A stretch of 64,000 nucleotides of DNA from Asanoa sp040676615 (GCF_040676615.1 NZ_JBFAPI010000002.1:1-64000), one strand, 5' to 3'. Counted from the first letter of the stretch, positions 44,542 to 54,509 are shown. The notes: a model not told the origin generated them from the sequence alone. Numbers and translations are program-made.

Positions 44542-45677
44542 AGCGACACCTTAGGAACTGTCATCTCGATCTCGGTGCCCTGCCCCGGCGCGGAGTGGAT
44601 CCGGACGGTGCCGCCGAGGTCGGCGATCCGGCCGCGGATGGCCTGCGCGACGCCGAGCCGGCCCTCCCCTTCGGCCGCTTCGAGTCGCCCGGCCGGGATG
44701 CCGGTGCCGTCGTCGCGGACCGTCACGGTGACCGCGCCGGGCTCGTCCTCGACCAGCACGAAGACCCGCGCGGCCGGGCCCGCGTGCCGGGCGGCGTTGT
44801 CGAGCGCGGCACCGACCGCTGCGGCGACCTGGGTGGAGGTCTCGGCGGGCAGCGGCACGGCCGTCGCGGGGGCGGCGACCGAGACCACGTCACTGGCGTA
44901 CGCCGTGACGAGCGCGCCCAGGTCGACGGTGCCGCTCGGCGTCGGCGGCGCGCCCGTCGCGATCAGCCGGCGCAGCGCGGCCTCCTGCTCGCCCGCGAGC
45001 CGGGCCAGCTCGCCGGCCTCACCGTCGAGGCTGGCGCCGCGTCGCCGGACCAGCGCGAGCACCTGGAGCACCGAGTCGTGGATGTCGCGGGCCAACCGTT
45101 CGCGCTCCCGGTTGGCCGCTTCGAGTTCGACCGCCCGTTGCAGCCGCGCCTCGGCGATCGCGGCCAGCCGGGTCACGTGCCCGACGCCGACGGCGGCCAG
45201 CAGCATCAGCGTCGTGCCGGTCACCGACGCCTGGTTGAGCCGCGGCCGCACCGCGACATCGGCCAGACCCACCAGCAGCGCCGCCGTCACACCGAGCCGC
45301 CGGCCGCCGGCGACCGCCCAGGCCAGCACCGGCGCGGCCAGCCAGGCGACGGCCATCCCGGGCGTGCCCCGGGCGAGGGCCGCGCTGCCGATCACCAACT
45401 GGGCGGAGAGCAGCACCGCGGCGGTGACCGCGACGTCGGCGATCAGCAGCGGCCAACCGCGCCGCCGCGGCCGGGCGTAGAGCCAGCTCGCCGCCACCGT
45501 CCAGCCGATCATCACGAGGACCACCGGGATCGCGCCGAGCGGGCGCGCGTAGTAGCGGACGTTGCCGGCGATCAGCGCCAGCGCGAACGCCAGCGAGGCG
45601 AACCGGAACACCACGATGGCGCGCCACAGCGGCCCTTGCAGCCCGACGGACGGCGCCGGCCGTGGTGGCGGGGTCAC
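44538..45677 (-). CDS. Sensor histidine kinase (NarL-type partner, HisKA_3)
   Basis: 379 residues. Five or six membrane helices in residues 20-170 form an integral sensor without a large external domain. The dimerisation/phosphoacceptor helix has RLARDIHDSVLQVLAL with His200, and the ATPase lobe has GAALDNAARHAG (N-box), VRDDGTGIPAG and EGRLGVAQAIRGR. The start GTG overlaps the phosphatase gene stop (GTGA), and its own stop overlaps the regulator ATG, so three genes form one coupled operon. The helical sensor suggests detection of a membrane state or ligand; the signal is unknown. Confidence 0.92.
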   Translation of the reverse strand: MTPPPRPAPSVGLQGPLWRAIVVFRFASLAFALALIAGNVRYYARPLGAIPVVLVMIGWTVAASWLYARPRRRGWPLLIADVAVTAAVLLSAQLVIGSAALARGTPGMAVAWLAAPVLAWAVAGGRRLGVTAALLVGLADVAVRPRLNQASVTGTTLMLLAAVGVGHVTRLAAIAEARLQRAVELEAANRERERLARDIHDSVLQVLALVRRRGASLDGEAGELARLAGEQEAALRRLIATGAPPTPSGTVDLGALVTAYASDVVSVAAPATAVPLPAETSTQVAAAVGAALDNAARHAGPAARVFVLVEDEPGAVTVTVRDDGTGIPAGRLEAAEGEGRLGVAQAIRGRIADLGGTVRIHSAPGQGTEIEMTVPKVSL

Positions 45678-47962
45678 AGCGGCCGCAGGCGCAGTGCGAG
45701 AACGCAGGTGTCGTCGCCGGGGTTGGCCGGCTGGAGGCGCTCGATCAGCGCGTCGATCGGCAGCTCACCGGTTCCGGCGAGGGTACGCAGCAGCGGCCCG
45801 AGCCAGTCGGCGTCGTAGCCGCCCCGGCGCTCGATCAGGCCGTCGGTGTAGAGCAGGACCGTGTCTCCGTCGGCCAGCGTGGTGGTGACCGTGTCGTAGG
45901 TGCTGTCCGGCCGGGCGCCGACGATCATCCCGGGCGGCCGGGTGAGCGCCGCCGCGGTGCCGCCGGAGACCAGGATCGGTGGCGGGTGCCCGGCCTGGGC
46001 CCAGGTCAACGCGCGCGTCACGGGATCGAAGTGTGCCACCACCACGGTCGCCGTGGGTTCGCTGGCGTCGTCGTGCACGATCCGGTTGAGATAGCCGAGC
46101 AGCTCGCCGGGGTCGGTGCTGGTCACCGCCAGCGCCGCCACCGAGTGGCGCAGCCGGGCCATCGTCGCGGCGGCGGTGATGCCGTGCCCGGCGACGTCGC
46201 CGACCGCGAGCAGGCTGCGGCCGCCGGGCAGTTCGACCACGTCGTACCAGTCGCCGCCGACCCGGCTGACCACCTCGGCCGGCAGGTAGCGGACCGCGAC
46301 GTCGAGTTCGGGCAGGTGCAGCACCCCCGTCGGGATCGGCAGGATGATCTGCTGCAGCGCGGTCACCAGCCGGTGCTCGGTCTGCTGGCTGCGCAGCCGC
46401 TCGGCCAGTTCGGCCTCGATGTCGACCAGCCGGGCCCGGTCCCGGGCGGCCGCTTCGCCCGCCGAGACGTCCTGCACGATGCCGTAGACCTTGAGCACCC
46501 GGCCGGTGCGGTCGCGGATGGTCTCGAACCGGGCGCGCAGGTGCCGTTCCTGGCCCCCGACGACGATCCGGTAGTTGAGGTCGGCCGGCTGGCCACGCTC
46601 GAAGACCCGGGCCAGTTGCGGCGCGATCCGCGGCGCGTCCTGCGGGTGCAGTTGGTCAGCGGCCTCGTCGAGGGTCGGCGGCCCGGCCTCCGGATCGCGC
46701 TGGAAGATCGCGTAGAGCCCCTCGGACCAGTAGACGCTGCCGGTGGTCAGGTCCCATTCGCCCCAGCCGAGCCGGCCCAGCCGCTCGGTCTGCGCGATCC
46801 GGGAGGCCAGCCGGCGCTCCTCGTCGTGTCGCGTCCAGGTGAGCAGGATCCCGCCGCCGAACCGGGAGATCCGCACGGTGAACACCGCCGGCTCGACGCC
46901 CGGCACCTGCGCCAGGTAGGTGAACGGGCCCACCTCGCGCGGCCGGCCGGAGCTCATCACCTGGGCCAGCGAGTGCCACACCTCGGTGCCGACGATGGTC
47001 GGGTAGGCGCTCGCCACGCTGGTGCCGACCAGTTCGCGGCCGCGCTTGCCGGTCACGTCGGTCGCTTCCGGGCTGGCCGCGACCAGCACCCAGTCGACGA
47101 TCGCGCCGGCCGCGTCGCGGATGGGCACCGAGACGCCGACCGCGCCGGGCATGGCGTCGAGCATCGACTGCGCGTCGGTGATCCAACCGGCCTGGTGCGG
47201 GTGGGCCCGCAGCCGCTCGACAATCTCGCCGGCGACCTGGTCGACCACCCGGATCACCGCCTCGCGTACTCGCGGCGGGAACGGTTGCTGTCGGACGAAG
47301 AAGGCGACCACGACGGCGACCCCGTCGCCGACCGGCACGACCGCGCGCGACGGCCACTCCGCGCCGGGGCCGCCGACCAGCAGGTAGTGCGGCGGTGTCG
47401 CGGTGCGGTCGGCCAGGAAGAGCGGTTCCCGGGTACGGGCGACGTAGCCGGCCTCGGTCGGCGGATGCGCCGGCACCCGGCTCCACGCGTCGACCACCGC
47501 CGCCGGCACCCCGGAGGCGCCGACGAGCTGCAGCGAGGCGTCCGGCTCGACGGCGTACACCGCGATCGCGTCGGTGCCCACCTCGACCGCCAGCCGCTCG
47601 CGCAGCGTGCCGGCCAGGTCGGCCAGCGGCTCCCGGCCCGGCGCGGCGACGGCCCGGGCCGCCATCGCGGCGGCCTCGGCGGCCGCGGCCGTGGCCATCC
47701 GGCGGACCTCTTCGAACGGTGCCTGGGTGTCGGGCGGGCGGGTGCTGTCGAGGACGGCGGCCGCCGTTTCCGCCTCGGACACGCCGGACCGGCCGGCGAG
47801 TTCGCGCAACCGCTGTCTCGCCTCTCCCGTTGAGCACTCCAGCCGCTCCGCCAACACCGCGACGGCGGCGTCGATCAGGGCGGCCAGTGGGCCGTCCGCT
47901 CCGGGGACCATCCGGTTGTCCGGCACGCTCCGACGATCCCACAGACCCGACCACCGTGACAC
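45674..47962 (-). CDS. Multi-sensor PP2C (SpoIIE/RsbU-type) phosphatase with ANTAR-like, GAF and PAS domains
   Basis: 762 residues. Order: an ANTAR-like helix bundle (about 25-72, LRELAGRSGVSEAETAAAVL), a GAF domain (about 105-255), two PAS domains (about 265-370 and 385-505, the second with GWGEWDLTTGSVYWSEGL) and a PP2C phosphatase (about 530-760) with metal-binding GGDWYD, VGDVAGHG, YTDGLIERR and GDDTCVLAL. Such enzymes dephosphorylate STAS antagonists to free a sigma factor; the STAS protein at 48.6 kb, which has the Ser, is the natural substrate. GTG 47962 has no good ribosome-binding site; GTG 47926 or ATG 47911 are alternatives. First gene of a three-gene operon with the two-component pair. 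Confidence 0.88.
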   Translation of the reverse strand: MSRWSGLWDRRSVPDNRMVPGADGPLAALIDAAVAVLAERLECSTGEARQRLRELAGRSGVSEAETAAAVLDSTRPPDTQAPFEEVRRMATAAAAEAAAMAARAVAAPGREPLADLAGTLRERLAVEVGTDAIAVYAVEPDASLQLVGASGVPAAVVDAWSRVPAHPPTEAGYVARTREPLFLADRTATPPHYLLVGGPGAEWPSRAVVPVGDGVAVVVAFFVRQQPFPPRVREAVIRVVDQVAGEIVERLRAHPHQAGWITDAQSMLDAMPGAVGVSVPIRDAAGAIVDWVLVAASPEATDVTGKRGRELVGTSVASAYPTIVGTEVWHSLAQVMSSGRPREVGPFTYLAQVPGVEPAVFTVRISRFGGGILLTWTRHDEERRLASRIAQTERLGRLGWGEWDLTTGSVYWSEGLYAIFQRDPEAGPPTLDEAADQLHPQDAPRIAPQLARVFERGQPADLNYRIVVGGQERHLRARFETIRDRTGRVLKVYGIVQDVSAGEAAARDRARLVDIEAELAERLRSQQTEHRLVTALQQIILPIPTGVLHLPELDVAVRYLPAEVVSRVGGDWYDVVELPGGRSLLAVGDVAGHGITAAATMARLRHSVAALAVTSTDPGELLGYLNRIVHDDASEPTATVVVAHFDPVTRALTWAQAGHPPPILVSGGTAAALTRPPGMIVGARPDSTYDTVTTTLADGDTVLLYTDGLIERRGGYDADWLGPLLRTLAGTGELPIDALIERLQPANPGDDTCVLALRLRPL

Positions 47963-48100
47963 GCGCTTGAGATCGGCGCTGTGGCGGGCGGATGCGGCGC
48001 TGGACGGCAGGACGTAATGTGATTGGGGGCCACCGCCGCGTTGACGGTCGCTCCGGGCTGCCGCGAGGCGCCCACATGACTAGCACCTCCGGGGCGGCAC

Positions 48101-48583
48101 ATGACCGAGGACGGGCACCATACGCCGGACGCGGGTGTGCCCACCACCGAGTTGGCCCTGCTCGCCGAAACGTTCTCCCGGGGTCAGGTGACCGATCTCC
48201 GGCACTCCCTCACCGCCTGTGCGTCAGCGGCCGGGCTGCGCGACCAGCGGCTCGACGACTTCGTCCTGGCCGTCAACGAGCTGATCACCAATGCCGTCCG
48301 GCACGGCGGCGGCGCCGGCCGGCTTTTGCTCTGGCGGGCCGACCACACGCTGGTCTGCGAGGTCTCCGACGGCGGCGCCGGGATCGGCCCCGACCAGCTG
48401 GCCAACCACGAGCGCCCGGCACCCGACACGGCGGGCGGTTGGGGGTTGTGGCTCGCCGGTCAGCTCAGCGACAGCATGAAGGTGGCGACCGGCCCGGCCG
48501 GCACGACGGTGCGGATCAGCACCGCCCTCGACGGCAACTCTCGGCGGGCCGAGGCGGCCGGCACCGGAGAGCGGGTGGAGTGA
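48101..48583 (+). CDS. RsbW-like ATP-binding protein (serine kinase/anti-sigma type)
   Basis: 160 residues. GHKL ATPase signatures: N-box NELITNAVRHGGG with Glu60 and Asn64, G1 SDGGAGIG (Asp90), and G2 AGGWGLWLAGQLSD. This is the anti-sigma/serine-kinase type that phosphorylates a STAS partner. Its GTGA overlap with the next gene, a STAS protein, makes a classical RsbW-RsbV-type couple in reversed order. Divergent from the PP2C operon. The ribosome-binding site is weak (GGGGCGG). Which sigma factor it binds is not shown; the sigma-STAS fusion 5 kb away is a candidate. Confidence 0.87.
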   Translation: MTEDGHHTPDAGVPTTELALLAETFSRGQVTDLRHSLTACASAAGLRDQRLDDFVLAVNELITNAVRHGGGAGRLLLWRADHTLVCEVSDGGAGIGPDQLANHERPAPDTAGGWGLWLAGQLSDSMKVATGPAGTTVRISTALDGNSRRAEAAGTGERVE

Positions 48584-48963
48584 GCACAGATCCCGCGGCG
48601 CCCAGACAGGCCTCGGGCGGGCCGCGCATCGAGGAGACCGAGGTCATCGCGCCGCTCGTGGTGACCACCGGCCAGGTCGGCGACGCGGTGCTGCTGCGGT
48701 TGGCCGGAGAGCTCGACATGTCGACCGCGCCCGAGTTGCTGGCCCGGGTCACGGAACTGGCCGGCGGCGGCACGCCCCGGCTGGTGGTCGACCTCACCGC
48801 GCTGACCTTCTGCGACTCGGCCGGGCTGACCACTTTCGTGCGCGGCGACCGGCGCTGCGCCGAGGCCGGCGGCTGGCTCCGGGTGACCGGTGCACACGGC
48901 CACGTGGCCCGGGTCATCGAGATCAGCGGCGTCGGCGACTCGCTGGGCTATCGGCCGTCTTGA
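48580..48963 (+). CDS. STAS-domain anti-sigma factor antagonist (RsbV-like)
   Basis: 127 residues: a 25-residue polar leader, then a STAS domain with LLRLAGELDMSTAPELL and the phosphorylation site TFCDSAGL (Ser80 in the D-S-A-G motif). Unlike the STAS domain fused to the sigma factor at 41.9 kb, this one keeps the Ser, so it can be switched by the kinase encoded just upstream and by the PP2C phosphatase encoded divergently. GTG 48580 overlaps the upstream stop. Its 3' end overlaps the convergent SsgA-like gene by 16 bp. Confidence 0.9.
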   Translation: MSTDPAAPRQASGGPRIEETEVIAPLVVTTGQVGDAVLLRLAGELDMSTAPELLARVTELAGGGTPRLVVDLTALTFCDSAGLTTFVRGDRRCAEAGGWLRVTGAHGHVARVIEISGVGDSLGYRPS

Positions 48964-49469
48964 TCGAGATCGGGGTCGGCCGGGTCTGGTAGCTCGGGTA
49001 GGAGTTGCCCGGTCAACCACGCGTCGGCGTCGAGGTCGAGGCGATCGGACTCGCGCCCGCGCGGCACCAGCGTGTAGGTGTCGTCGAGGAACGCGGCGAC
49101 CGTCGCCCGCGGTGCCTCCAGCAACGCCTGGCCGTCGGGTGAGCTCAGCGCCAGCGCGACCGCGTCGCCCTGCGTCGTGCGCCAGGGCCAGACCCGCACG
49201 TCGCCCAGGCCGCTCGGCTCGTGCAGGCCGGCGGCCAGCAACTCGCGCGCGAACGACCAACTGATCGCCTCGAGCCGCCGGCGGTCGAGGAAGAACCGCA
49301 CCTGCACCGCATAGGGGTCGCGCGGGTCGTAGTGCAGGCCACAGTGCACCGGCACGCCCGTCGCGTCCGGCGCCAACAGGCGCACCACGGTCTCCACCGC
49401 GACCGCGGCCGGCTGTCGCGACTGCTCTCCGCCCGGCCCGTCGACCGCCGGAACCGGCTCGCGATCCAT
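48948..49469 (-). CDS. SsgA-like (SALP) sporulation/cell division regulator
   Basis: 173 residues. The central 110 residues match the SsgA/B fold: VPVHCGLHYDPRDPYAVQVR, SWSFARELLAAGLHEPSG followed by LGDVRVWPW, and ATVAAFLDDTYTLVP. SsgA-like proteins steer septum placement and peptidoglycan remodelling during sporulation in actinomycetes. The protein has about 25 extra residues at each end compared with SsgB, and the C-terminal tail is very acidic (Asp/Pro). ATG 49469. Convergent with and overlapping the STAS gene by 16 bp. Its position ties the signalling cluster to morphological development. Individual SALP type cannot be assigned. Confidence 0.88.
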   Translation of the reverse strand: MDREPVPAVDGPGGEQSRQPAAVAVETVVRLLAPDATGVPVHCGLHYDPRDPYAVQVRFFLDRRRLEAISWSFARELLAAGLHEPSGLGDVRVWPWRTTQGDAVALALSSPDGQALLEAPRATVAAFLDDTYTLVPRGRESDRLDLDADAWLTGQLLPELPDPADPDLDQDGR

Positions 49470-49637
49470 GCCGTCCCCCTCTCACCCGGTCGTGCACCTT
49501 CGCCGATCGGTCGACTCACCCGATCGTGTTTCGTGAATGGTGCCGCCTGTCAAGAGGGTGGAGTCGCACACCGCGTGCGCGCAACCCGTCGTTTTGTAGT
49601 CCCGCCGGAGGGACCGTCGACGTTGGACCCGCCGAGG

Positions 49638-50234
49638 TCAGCCGAGCAGCAGGCTCACCGCGATCGCGACCATGATGGCGGCGACGGCGCCGTCGAGCAC
49701 CCGCCAGGCGCCGGGGCGGGCCAACACCGGCGCCAGCTTGCGGGCCCCGCCGCCCAGCGCGGCGAACCACAACGCGCTGGCCGCGGCCGCGCCGGCGGCG
49801 AACACCCACTGGTAGCGGTGCTGGTTGGCGACCGCGCCGAGCAGCAGCACGGTGTCGAGGTAGACGTGCGGGTTGAGGTAGGTGAAGGCGAGGCAGGCGA
49901 CCACCGTGGCGCGCAGCGTCGCGGGCCGGCCCTCGCCCGGTTCCAGCGCCGCCGGGCGCACCGCCCGGCGCGCGGCCAGCACGGCGTAGGCCAGGAGGAA
50001 CGCGGCGCCGCACCACTTGGCCGCCTGGAGCAGCGCCGGCCGGTCGGCGATCGCCGTGCCCAGGCCGGCGACGCCGAGGGTGATCAGCAGGGCGTCGGAG
50101 AGCGCGCAGACCGCCACCACCGCCCAGACGTGTTCGCGGCGCAGGCCCTGGCGGAGCACGAAGGCGTTCTGCGCCCCGATCGCCGCGATGAGCGCGATCG
50201 AGTTGGCGAACCCGGCGAGGACGGTGGTGAGCAT
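49638..50234 (-). CDS. lysE: LysE/ArgO-type basic amino acid exporter
   Basis: 198 residues with six membrane helices. The N-terminus ANSIALIAAIGAQNAFVLRQ is the family signature (G-A-Q-N-A-F), and AFTYLNPHVYLDTVLLLG is the conserved N-P-x-x-x-x-D motif in helix 4. Exports excess lysine and arginine. ATG 50234 is chosen because TACGGT (ACCGTA at 50241-50246 on the + strand) lies six bases upstream, a leaderless promoter; the longer frame from 50285 would cross the regulatory region. Divergent from lysG, its expected activator. Confidence 0.93.
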   Translation of the reverse strand: MLTTVLAGFANSIALIAAIGAQNAFVLRQGLRREHVWAVVAVCALSDALLITLGVAGLGTAIADRPALLQAAKWCGAAFLLAYAVLAARRAVRPAALEPGEGRPATLRATVVACLAFTYLNPHVYLDTVLLLGAVANQHRYQWVFAAGAAAASALWFAALGGGARKLAPVLARPGAWRVLDGAVAAIMVAIAVSLLLG

Positions 50235-50240
50235 GGCCGA

Positions 50241-50298
50241 ACCGTACGATGATCGGCTGCCCGTACTCCAGCTAAGTTTTTTCACCCTTGTTTAGAAT
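50241..50298. promoter_or_regulatory. Divergent lysE/lysG promoter region
   Basis: Contains TACGGT reading left (50246-50241) six bases before lysE and TAGAAT reading right (50293-50298) eight bases before lysG. Between them is an AT-rich stretch including AAGTTTTTTCACCCTTG, the likely LysG binding area, since LysG regulators bind the shared intergenic region and activate lysE with lysine or arginine. Confidence 0.55.
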
Positions 50299-50306
50299 TT
50301 TTCATC

Positions 50307-51182
50307 ATGGTGCTCGACTCGACGCAGCTCGCGACGTTCGCCGCCGTGGTCGACGAGGGCAGCTTCGAGGCCGCGGCGCGGGCCCTGCACGTCACCCCGT
50401 CGGCCGTCAGCCAGCGGATCAAGGCCCTGGAGCAGGCGGTCGGCCAGGTGGTGCTGCGCCGCGCCAAGCCATGCCGGGCGACGCCGGCGGGCCGCCCCTT
50501 GCTCCGGCTGGCCGGCCAGATCGCGGTGCTCGAGCGCGAGGCGCTGGCCGCGGCCGGCCACCGCGACGTGCCGTGGTCCCGCGCGGCGGTGGTGGTCAAC
50601 GCCGACTCGCTGGCCACCTGGTTTCTCCCGGCGCTGGTGACGGCCGGTGACCGGGTGCTGTTCGACGTGCGCGAAGACGACCAGGACCACACCGCCGACC
50701 TGCTCCGCGACGGCGCCGTGATGGCCGCCGTCACCGCGCAGCGCGAGGCGGTCCAGGGCTGCCGGGCGGAGCGGCTGGGCGCGATGCGCTACCTGGCGAC
50801 GGCCTCGCCGGCGGTGGCGGCGCGCTGGTTCCCCGAGGGCGGCACGCCGGCCGAGTTCGCGGCCGCGCCGATGCTGGTGCTCGACCGCAAGGACCGGTTG
50901 CAGCACCGGTTCCTGCGGTCACTGAGCCCGCGACCGCCCGAGCCGCCGACCCACTACGTGCCGTCGGCCTGGGGCTTCACCGAAGCCATCCGGCTCGGCG
51001 TGGGCTGGGGGCTGATGCCCGAGCAGATCGCCGGCGGCGACCTTGCCGCCGGCCGGGTGGTCCGGCTGGCGGGCGGCCAGCACCTCGACGTCTCGCTCTA
51101 CTGGCAGCACTGGAAGCTCAACTCGTCGGTGCTCACCGCGCTGACCGGCGCGGTGCGCAAGGCCGCGGCCGTGTTGCGCTAG
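50307..51182 (+). CDS. lysG: LysR-family regulator LysG/ArgP type
   Basis: 291 residues. Winged helix-turn-helix at residues 3-60 (LATFAAVVDEGSFEAAARAL and VTPSAVSQRIKALEQAVGQ); effector domain from about 90 with VNADSLATWFLPAL and the hinge residues of the ArgP/IciA group. Divergent from lysE, 72 bp between starts, so it should activate the exporter when lysine, arginine or histidine builds up. ATG 50307 follows TAGAAT (50293-50298) by eight bases. A hairpin separates it from the convergent prs gene. Confidence 0.92.
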   Translation: MVLDSTQLATFAAVVDEGSFEAAARALHVTPSAVSQRIKALEQAVGQVVLRRAKPCRATPAGRPLLRLAGQIAVLEREALAAAGHRDVPWSRAAVVVNADSLATWFLPALVTAGDRVLFDVREDDQDHTADLLRDGAVMAAVTAQREAVQGCRAERLGAMRYLATASPAVAARWFPEGGTPAEFAAAPMLVLDRKDRLQHRFLRSLSPRPPEPPTHYVPSAWGFTEAIRLGVGWGLMPEQIAGGDLAAGRVVRLAGGQHLDVSLYWQHWKLNSSVLTALTGAVRKAAAVLR

Positions 51183-51208
51183 TCGTGTCCTGATCGGCGG
51201 GGCACGAC
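51182..51208. terminator. Hairpin exactly between convergent lysG and prs stops
   Basis: GTCGTGTCC (51182-51190) pairs with GGGCACGAC (51200-51208) with one G-T wobble and a 9-base loop. It begins on the last base of the lysG stop and ends one base before the prs stop, so it serves both genes. Confidence 0.6.
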
Positions 51209-52144
51209 CTACGCGAACAGCGCGGAGACGGACTCGCCGTTGTGGATGCGGCGCATCGCCTCGGCCAGCGCCGGTGCGACCGACAGCACGGTGAGCTGCG
51301 GGATCCGCTTCTCCACGGGGATCGGCACGGTGTTGGTGCAGATGATCTCCTGCACCCCCTGCAGGGCGGCCAGCCGGTCGAGCGCGTCGCCGGCGAACAG
51401 GCCGTGCGTGCAGACCAGCCGGATCGACCGGGCCTTGAGCTGGTGCAGGTGGTCGACCAACTCGATCACCGTGCTGCCCTTGGCGATCTCGTCGTCGAGC
51501 ACGATCACGTCGCGGTCGGTGACGTCGCCGATCACCGCGCTGATCCGGACCCGGTCCTGGTAGCGCTGCTTGGCACCGGCGGCGACCGGCGTGCCGAGCA
51601 TCCGCGCGAACGCCGCCGCCTCCTTGGCGTTGCCGAGATCGGGCGAGACGACCACCGTCTCGCTCAGGTCTTCGCCGCGGAAGTGCGCCGCCAACTCGCG
51701 CAGCGCGTGCAGGTGGTCGACCGGGACGCTGAAGAAGCCGTGCACCTGCGGCGAGTGCAGGGTCATCGCCAGCACCCGGTGTGCGCCGGCCGAGACCAGC
51801 AGGTCGGCGACCAGCCGGGCGCCGATCGAGATCCGCGGCGCGTCTTTCTTGTCGGACCGGGCGTAGGCGAAGTGCGGCAGCACCACGGTGATCCGCCCGG
51901 CCGACGCGCCCCGGGCCGCGTCGATCATGAAGAGCAGCTCGACCAGGTTCTCCTGCGTCGGCGCCACGATCGGCTGGATCAGGAAGACGTCGCGCTCGCG
52001 GCAGTTGGCCTGCAACTGCACTTCGAGGCAGTCGTTGGCGAACCGGGAGACCCGGGTCGGCTGCAGCGGCACACCGAGGTGGTCACAGATGTCGGCGGCC
52101 AGTTCCGGATGGGCTCCACCACTGAAGACCGCGATCTCGCGCAC
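51209..52144 (-). CDS. prs: Ribose-phosphate pyrophosphokinase (PRPP synthase) paralogue
   Basis: 311 residues; makes PRPP from ribose 5-phosphate and ATP. Conserved parts: VFSGGAHPELA at the N-terminus, FLIQPIVAPTQENLVELL, HFAYARSDKKDAPRISIGAR with the flexible-loop Lys/Arg, and PDLGNAKEAAAFA. The PRPP loop reads DDEIAKGST (about 217-225), which departs from the standard DDM-x-x-T-A/G-G-T form, and the protein is shorter than typical Prs (about 320). It may therefore be a second, specialised copy. GTG 52144 follows TAGGAT (ATCCTA at 52151-52156 on the + strand) by six bases. Divergent from glpK. Confidence 0.85.
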   Translation of the reverse strand: MREIAVFSGGAHPELAADICDHLGVPLQPTRVSRFANDCLEVQLQANCRERDVFLIQPIVAPTQENLVELLFMIDAARGASAGRITVVLPHFAYARSDKKDAPRISIGARLVADLLVSAGAHRVLAMTLHSPQVHGFFSVPVDHLHALRELAAHFRGEDLSETVVVSPDLGNAKEAAAFARMLGTPVAAGAKQRYQDRVRISAVIGDVTDRDVIVLDDEIAKGSTVIELVDHLHQLKARSIRLVCTHGLFAGDALDRLAALQGVQEIICTNTVPIPVEKRIPQLTVLSVAPALAEAMRRIHNGESVSALFA

Positions 52145-52150
52145 GCCACG

Positions 52151-52156
52151 ATCCTA
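52151..52156 (-). promoter_or_regulatory. -10 hexamer of leaderless prs
   Basis: TAGGAT on the minus strand, six bases before GTG 52144, in a 46-bp divergent space shared with glpK. The short distance leaves no room for a ribosome-binding site. Confidence 0.6.
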
Positions 52157-52190
52157 TTCGGGCGGCGTAATCGTCGGCACAATGGCCGGC

Positions 52191-53647
<1,457 letters not shown>

Positions 53648-53648
<1 letters not shown>

Positions 53649-53680
53649 AGGGTCTGCCCTGACCGGCAGGACAGACCCTT
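53648..53680. terminator. Bidirectional hairpin between glpK and purC
   Basis: AAGGGTCTG (53648-53656) pairs with CAGACCCTT (53672-53680), continued after one mismatch by CCTG/CAGG, with a 5-base loop. It touches both convergent stop codons. Confidence 0.8.
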
Positions 53681-54509
53681 ACCAGGCTTCGCCGGTGAGG
53701 CGCTCGTAGATGTCGATGTAGCGGGCGCGGGTCACCGCGACGACGTCGTCGGGCACCGCAGGCGGCGGCGACTTCTTGTCCCAGCCGGCGCCGGTCGCCC
53801 AGTCGCGCACGAACTGCTTGTCGAACGAGAACTGGGGCCGGCCCGGCTGGTAGTCGTCGGCCGGCCAGAACCGCGACGAGTCGGGCGTCAGCACCTCGTC
53901 GGCGAGCACCAGGGTGCCGTCGGGTGCGCGGCCGATCTCGATCTTCGTGTCGGCGATCAGCACGCCGCGCTCGGCGGCCAGGTCGGCACCGCGCCGGTAG
54001 ACGGCCAGCGTGATGTCGCGGATCGCCTCGGCGGTCTCCCGGCCGACCTCGCCGATCACCTGGTCGAACGAGATCGGCTCGTCGTGCGCGCCGGCCGGTG
54101 CCTTGGTCGACGGCGTGAAGAGGGGCTCGGGCAGCCGCTGCGCCTCGACCAGGCCGGGCCCGAGCGGGATGCCGGAGACCGCGCCGGTCCGCTCGTACTC
54201 GCGCATGCCCCCGCCGGTCAGGTAGCCGCGCGCGACGCACTCGACCGGCAGCATGTCGAGCCGGCGGACCCGGATCGCCCGGCCGGCGAACTCGGCCGGC
54301 ACGTCGGTCGCGGAGATCACCTGGTTGGGCACGAGGTCGGCCAGCCGCTCGAACCACCACAGCGAGAGCCGGGTCAGGATCGCGCCCTTGTCAGGGATCG
54401 GCGTCGGCAGCACGACGTCGTAGACGGACAGCCGGTCGGACGCGACCAGCAGCAGGTCGTCGCCGTCGGCGTAGAGGTCACGGACCTTGCCCTGGTGCAC
54501 CAGCTCCAC
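53679..54509 (-). CDS. purC: Phosphoribosylaminoimidazole-succinocarboxamide synthase
   Basis: 276 residues; joins CAIR and aspartate with ATP in purine synthesis. N-terminus MELVHQGKVRDLYADGDDLL is the nucleotide-binding signature (G-K-V-R-D-x-Y), followed by SDRLSVYDVVLPTPIPDKG, VECVARGYLTGGGMREY and LIADTKIEIG. The GTG start at 54509 gives the conserved beginning. No other purine genes are in the window, so purC is separated from a pur cluster here. Confidence 0.95.
   Translation of the reverse strand: MELVHQGKVRDLYADGDDLLLVASDRLSVYDVVLPTPIPDKGAILTRLSLWWFERLADLVPNQVISATDVPAEFAGRAIRVRRLDMLPVECVARGYLTGGGMREYERTGAVSGIPLGPGLVEAQRLPEPLFTPSTKAPAGAHDEPISFDQVIGEVGRETAEAIRDITLAVYRRGADLAAERGVLIADTKIEIGRAPDGTLVLADEVLTPDSSRFWPADDYQPGRPQFSFDKQFVRDWATGAGWDKKSPPPAVPDDVVAVTRARYIDIYERLTGEAW

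Noticed and set aside
45662..47833. 723-codon rightward open frame
   Set aside because: Antisense shadow of the PP2C phosphatase; no recognisable protein features.
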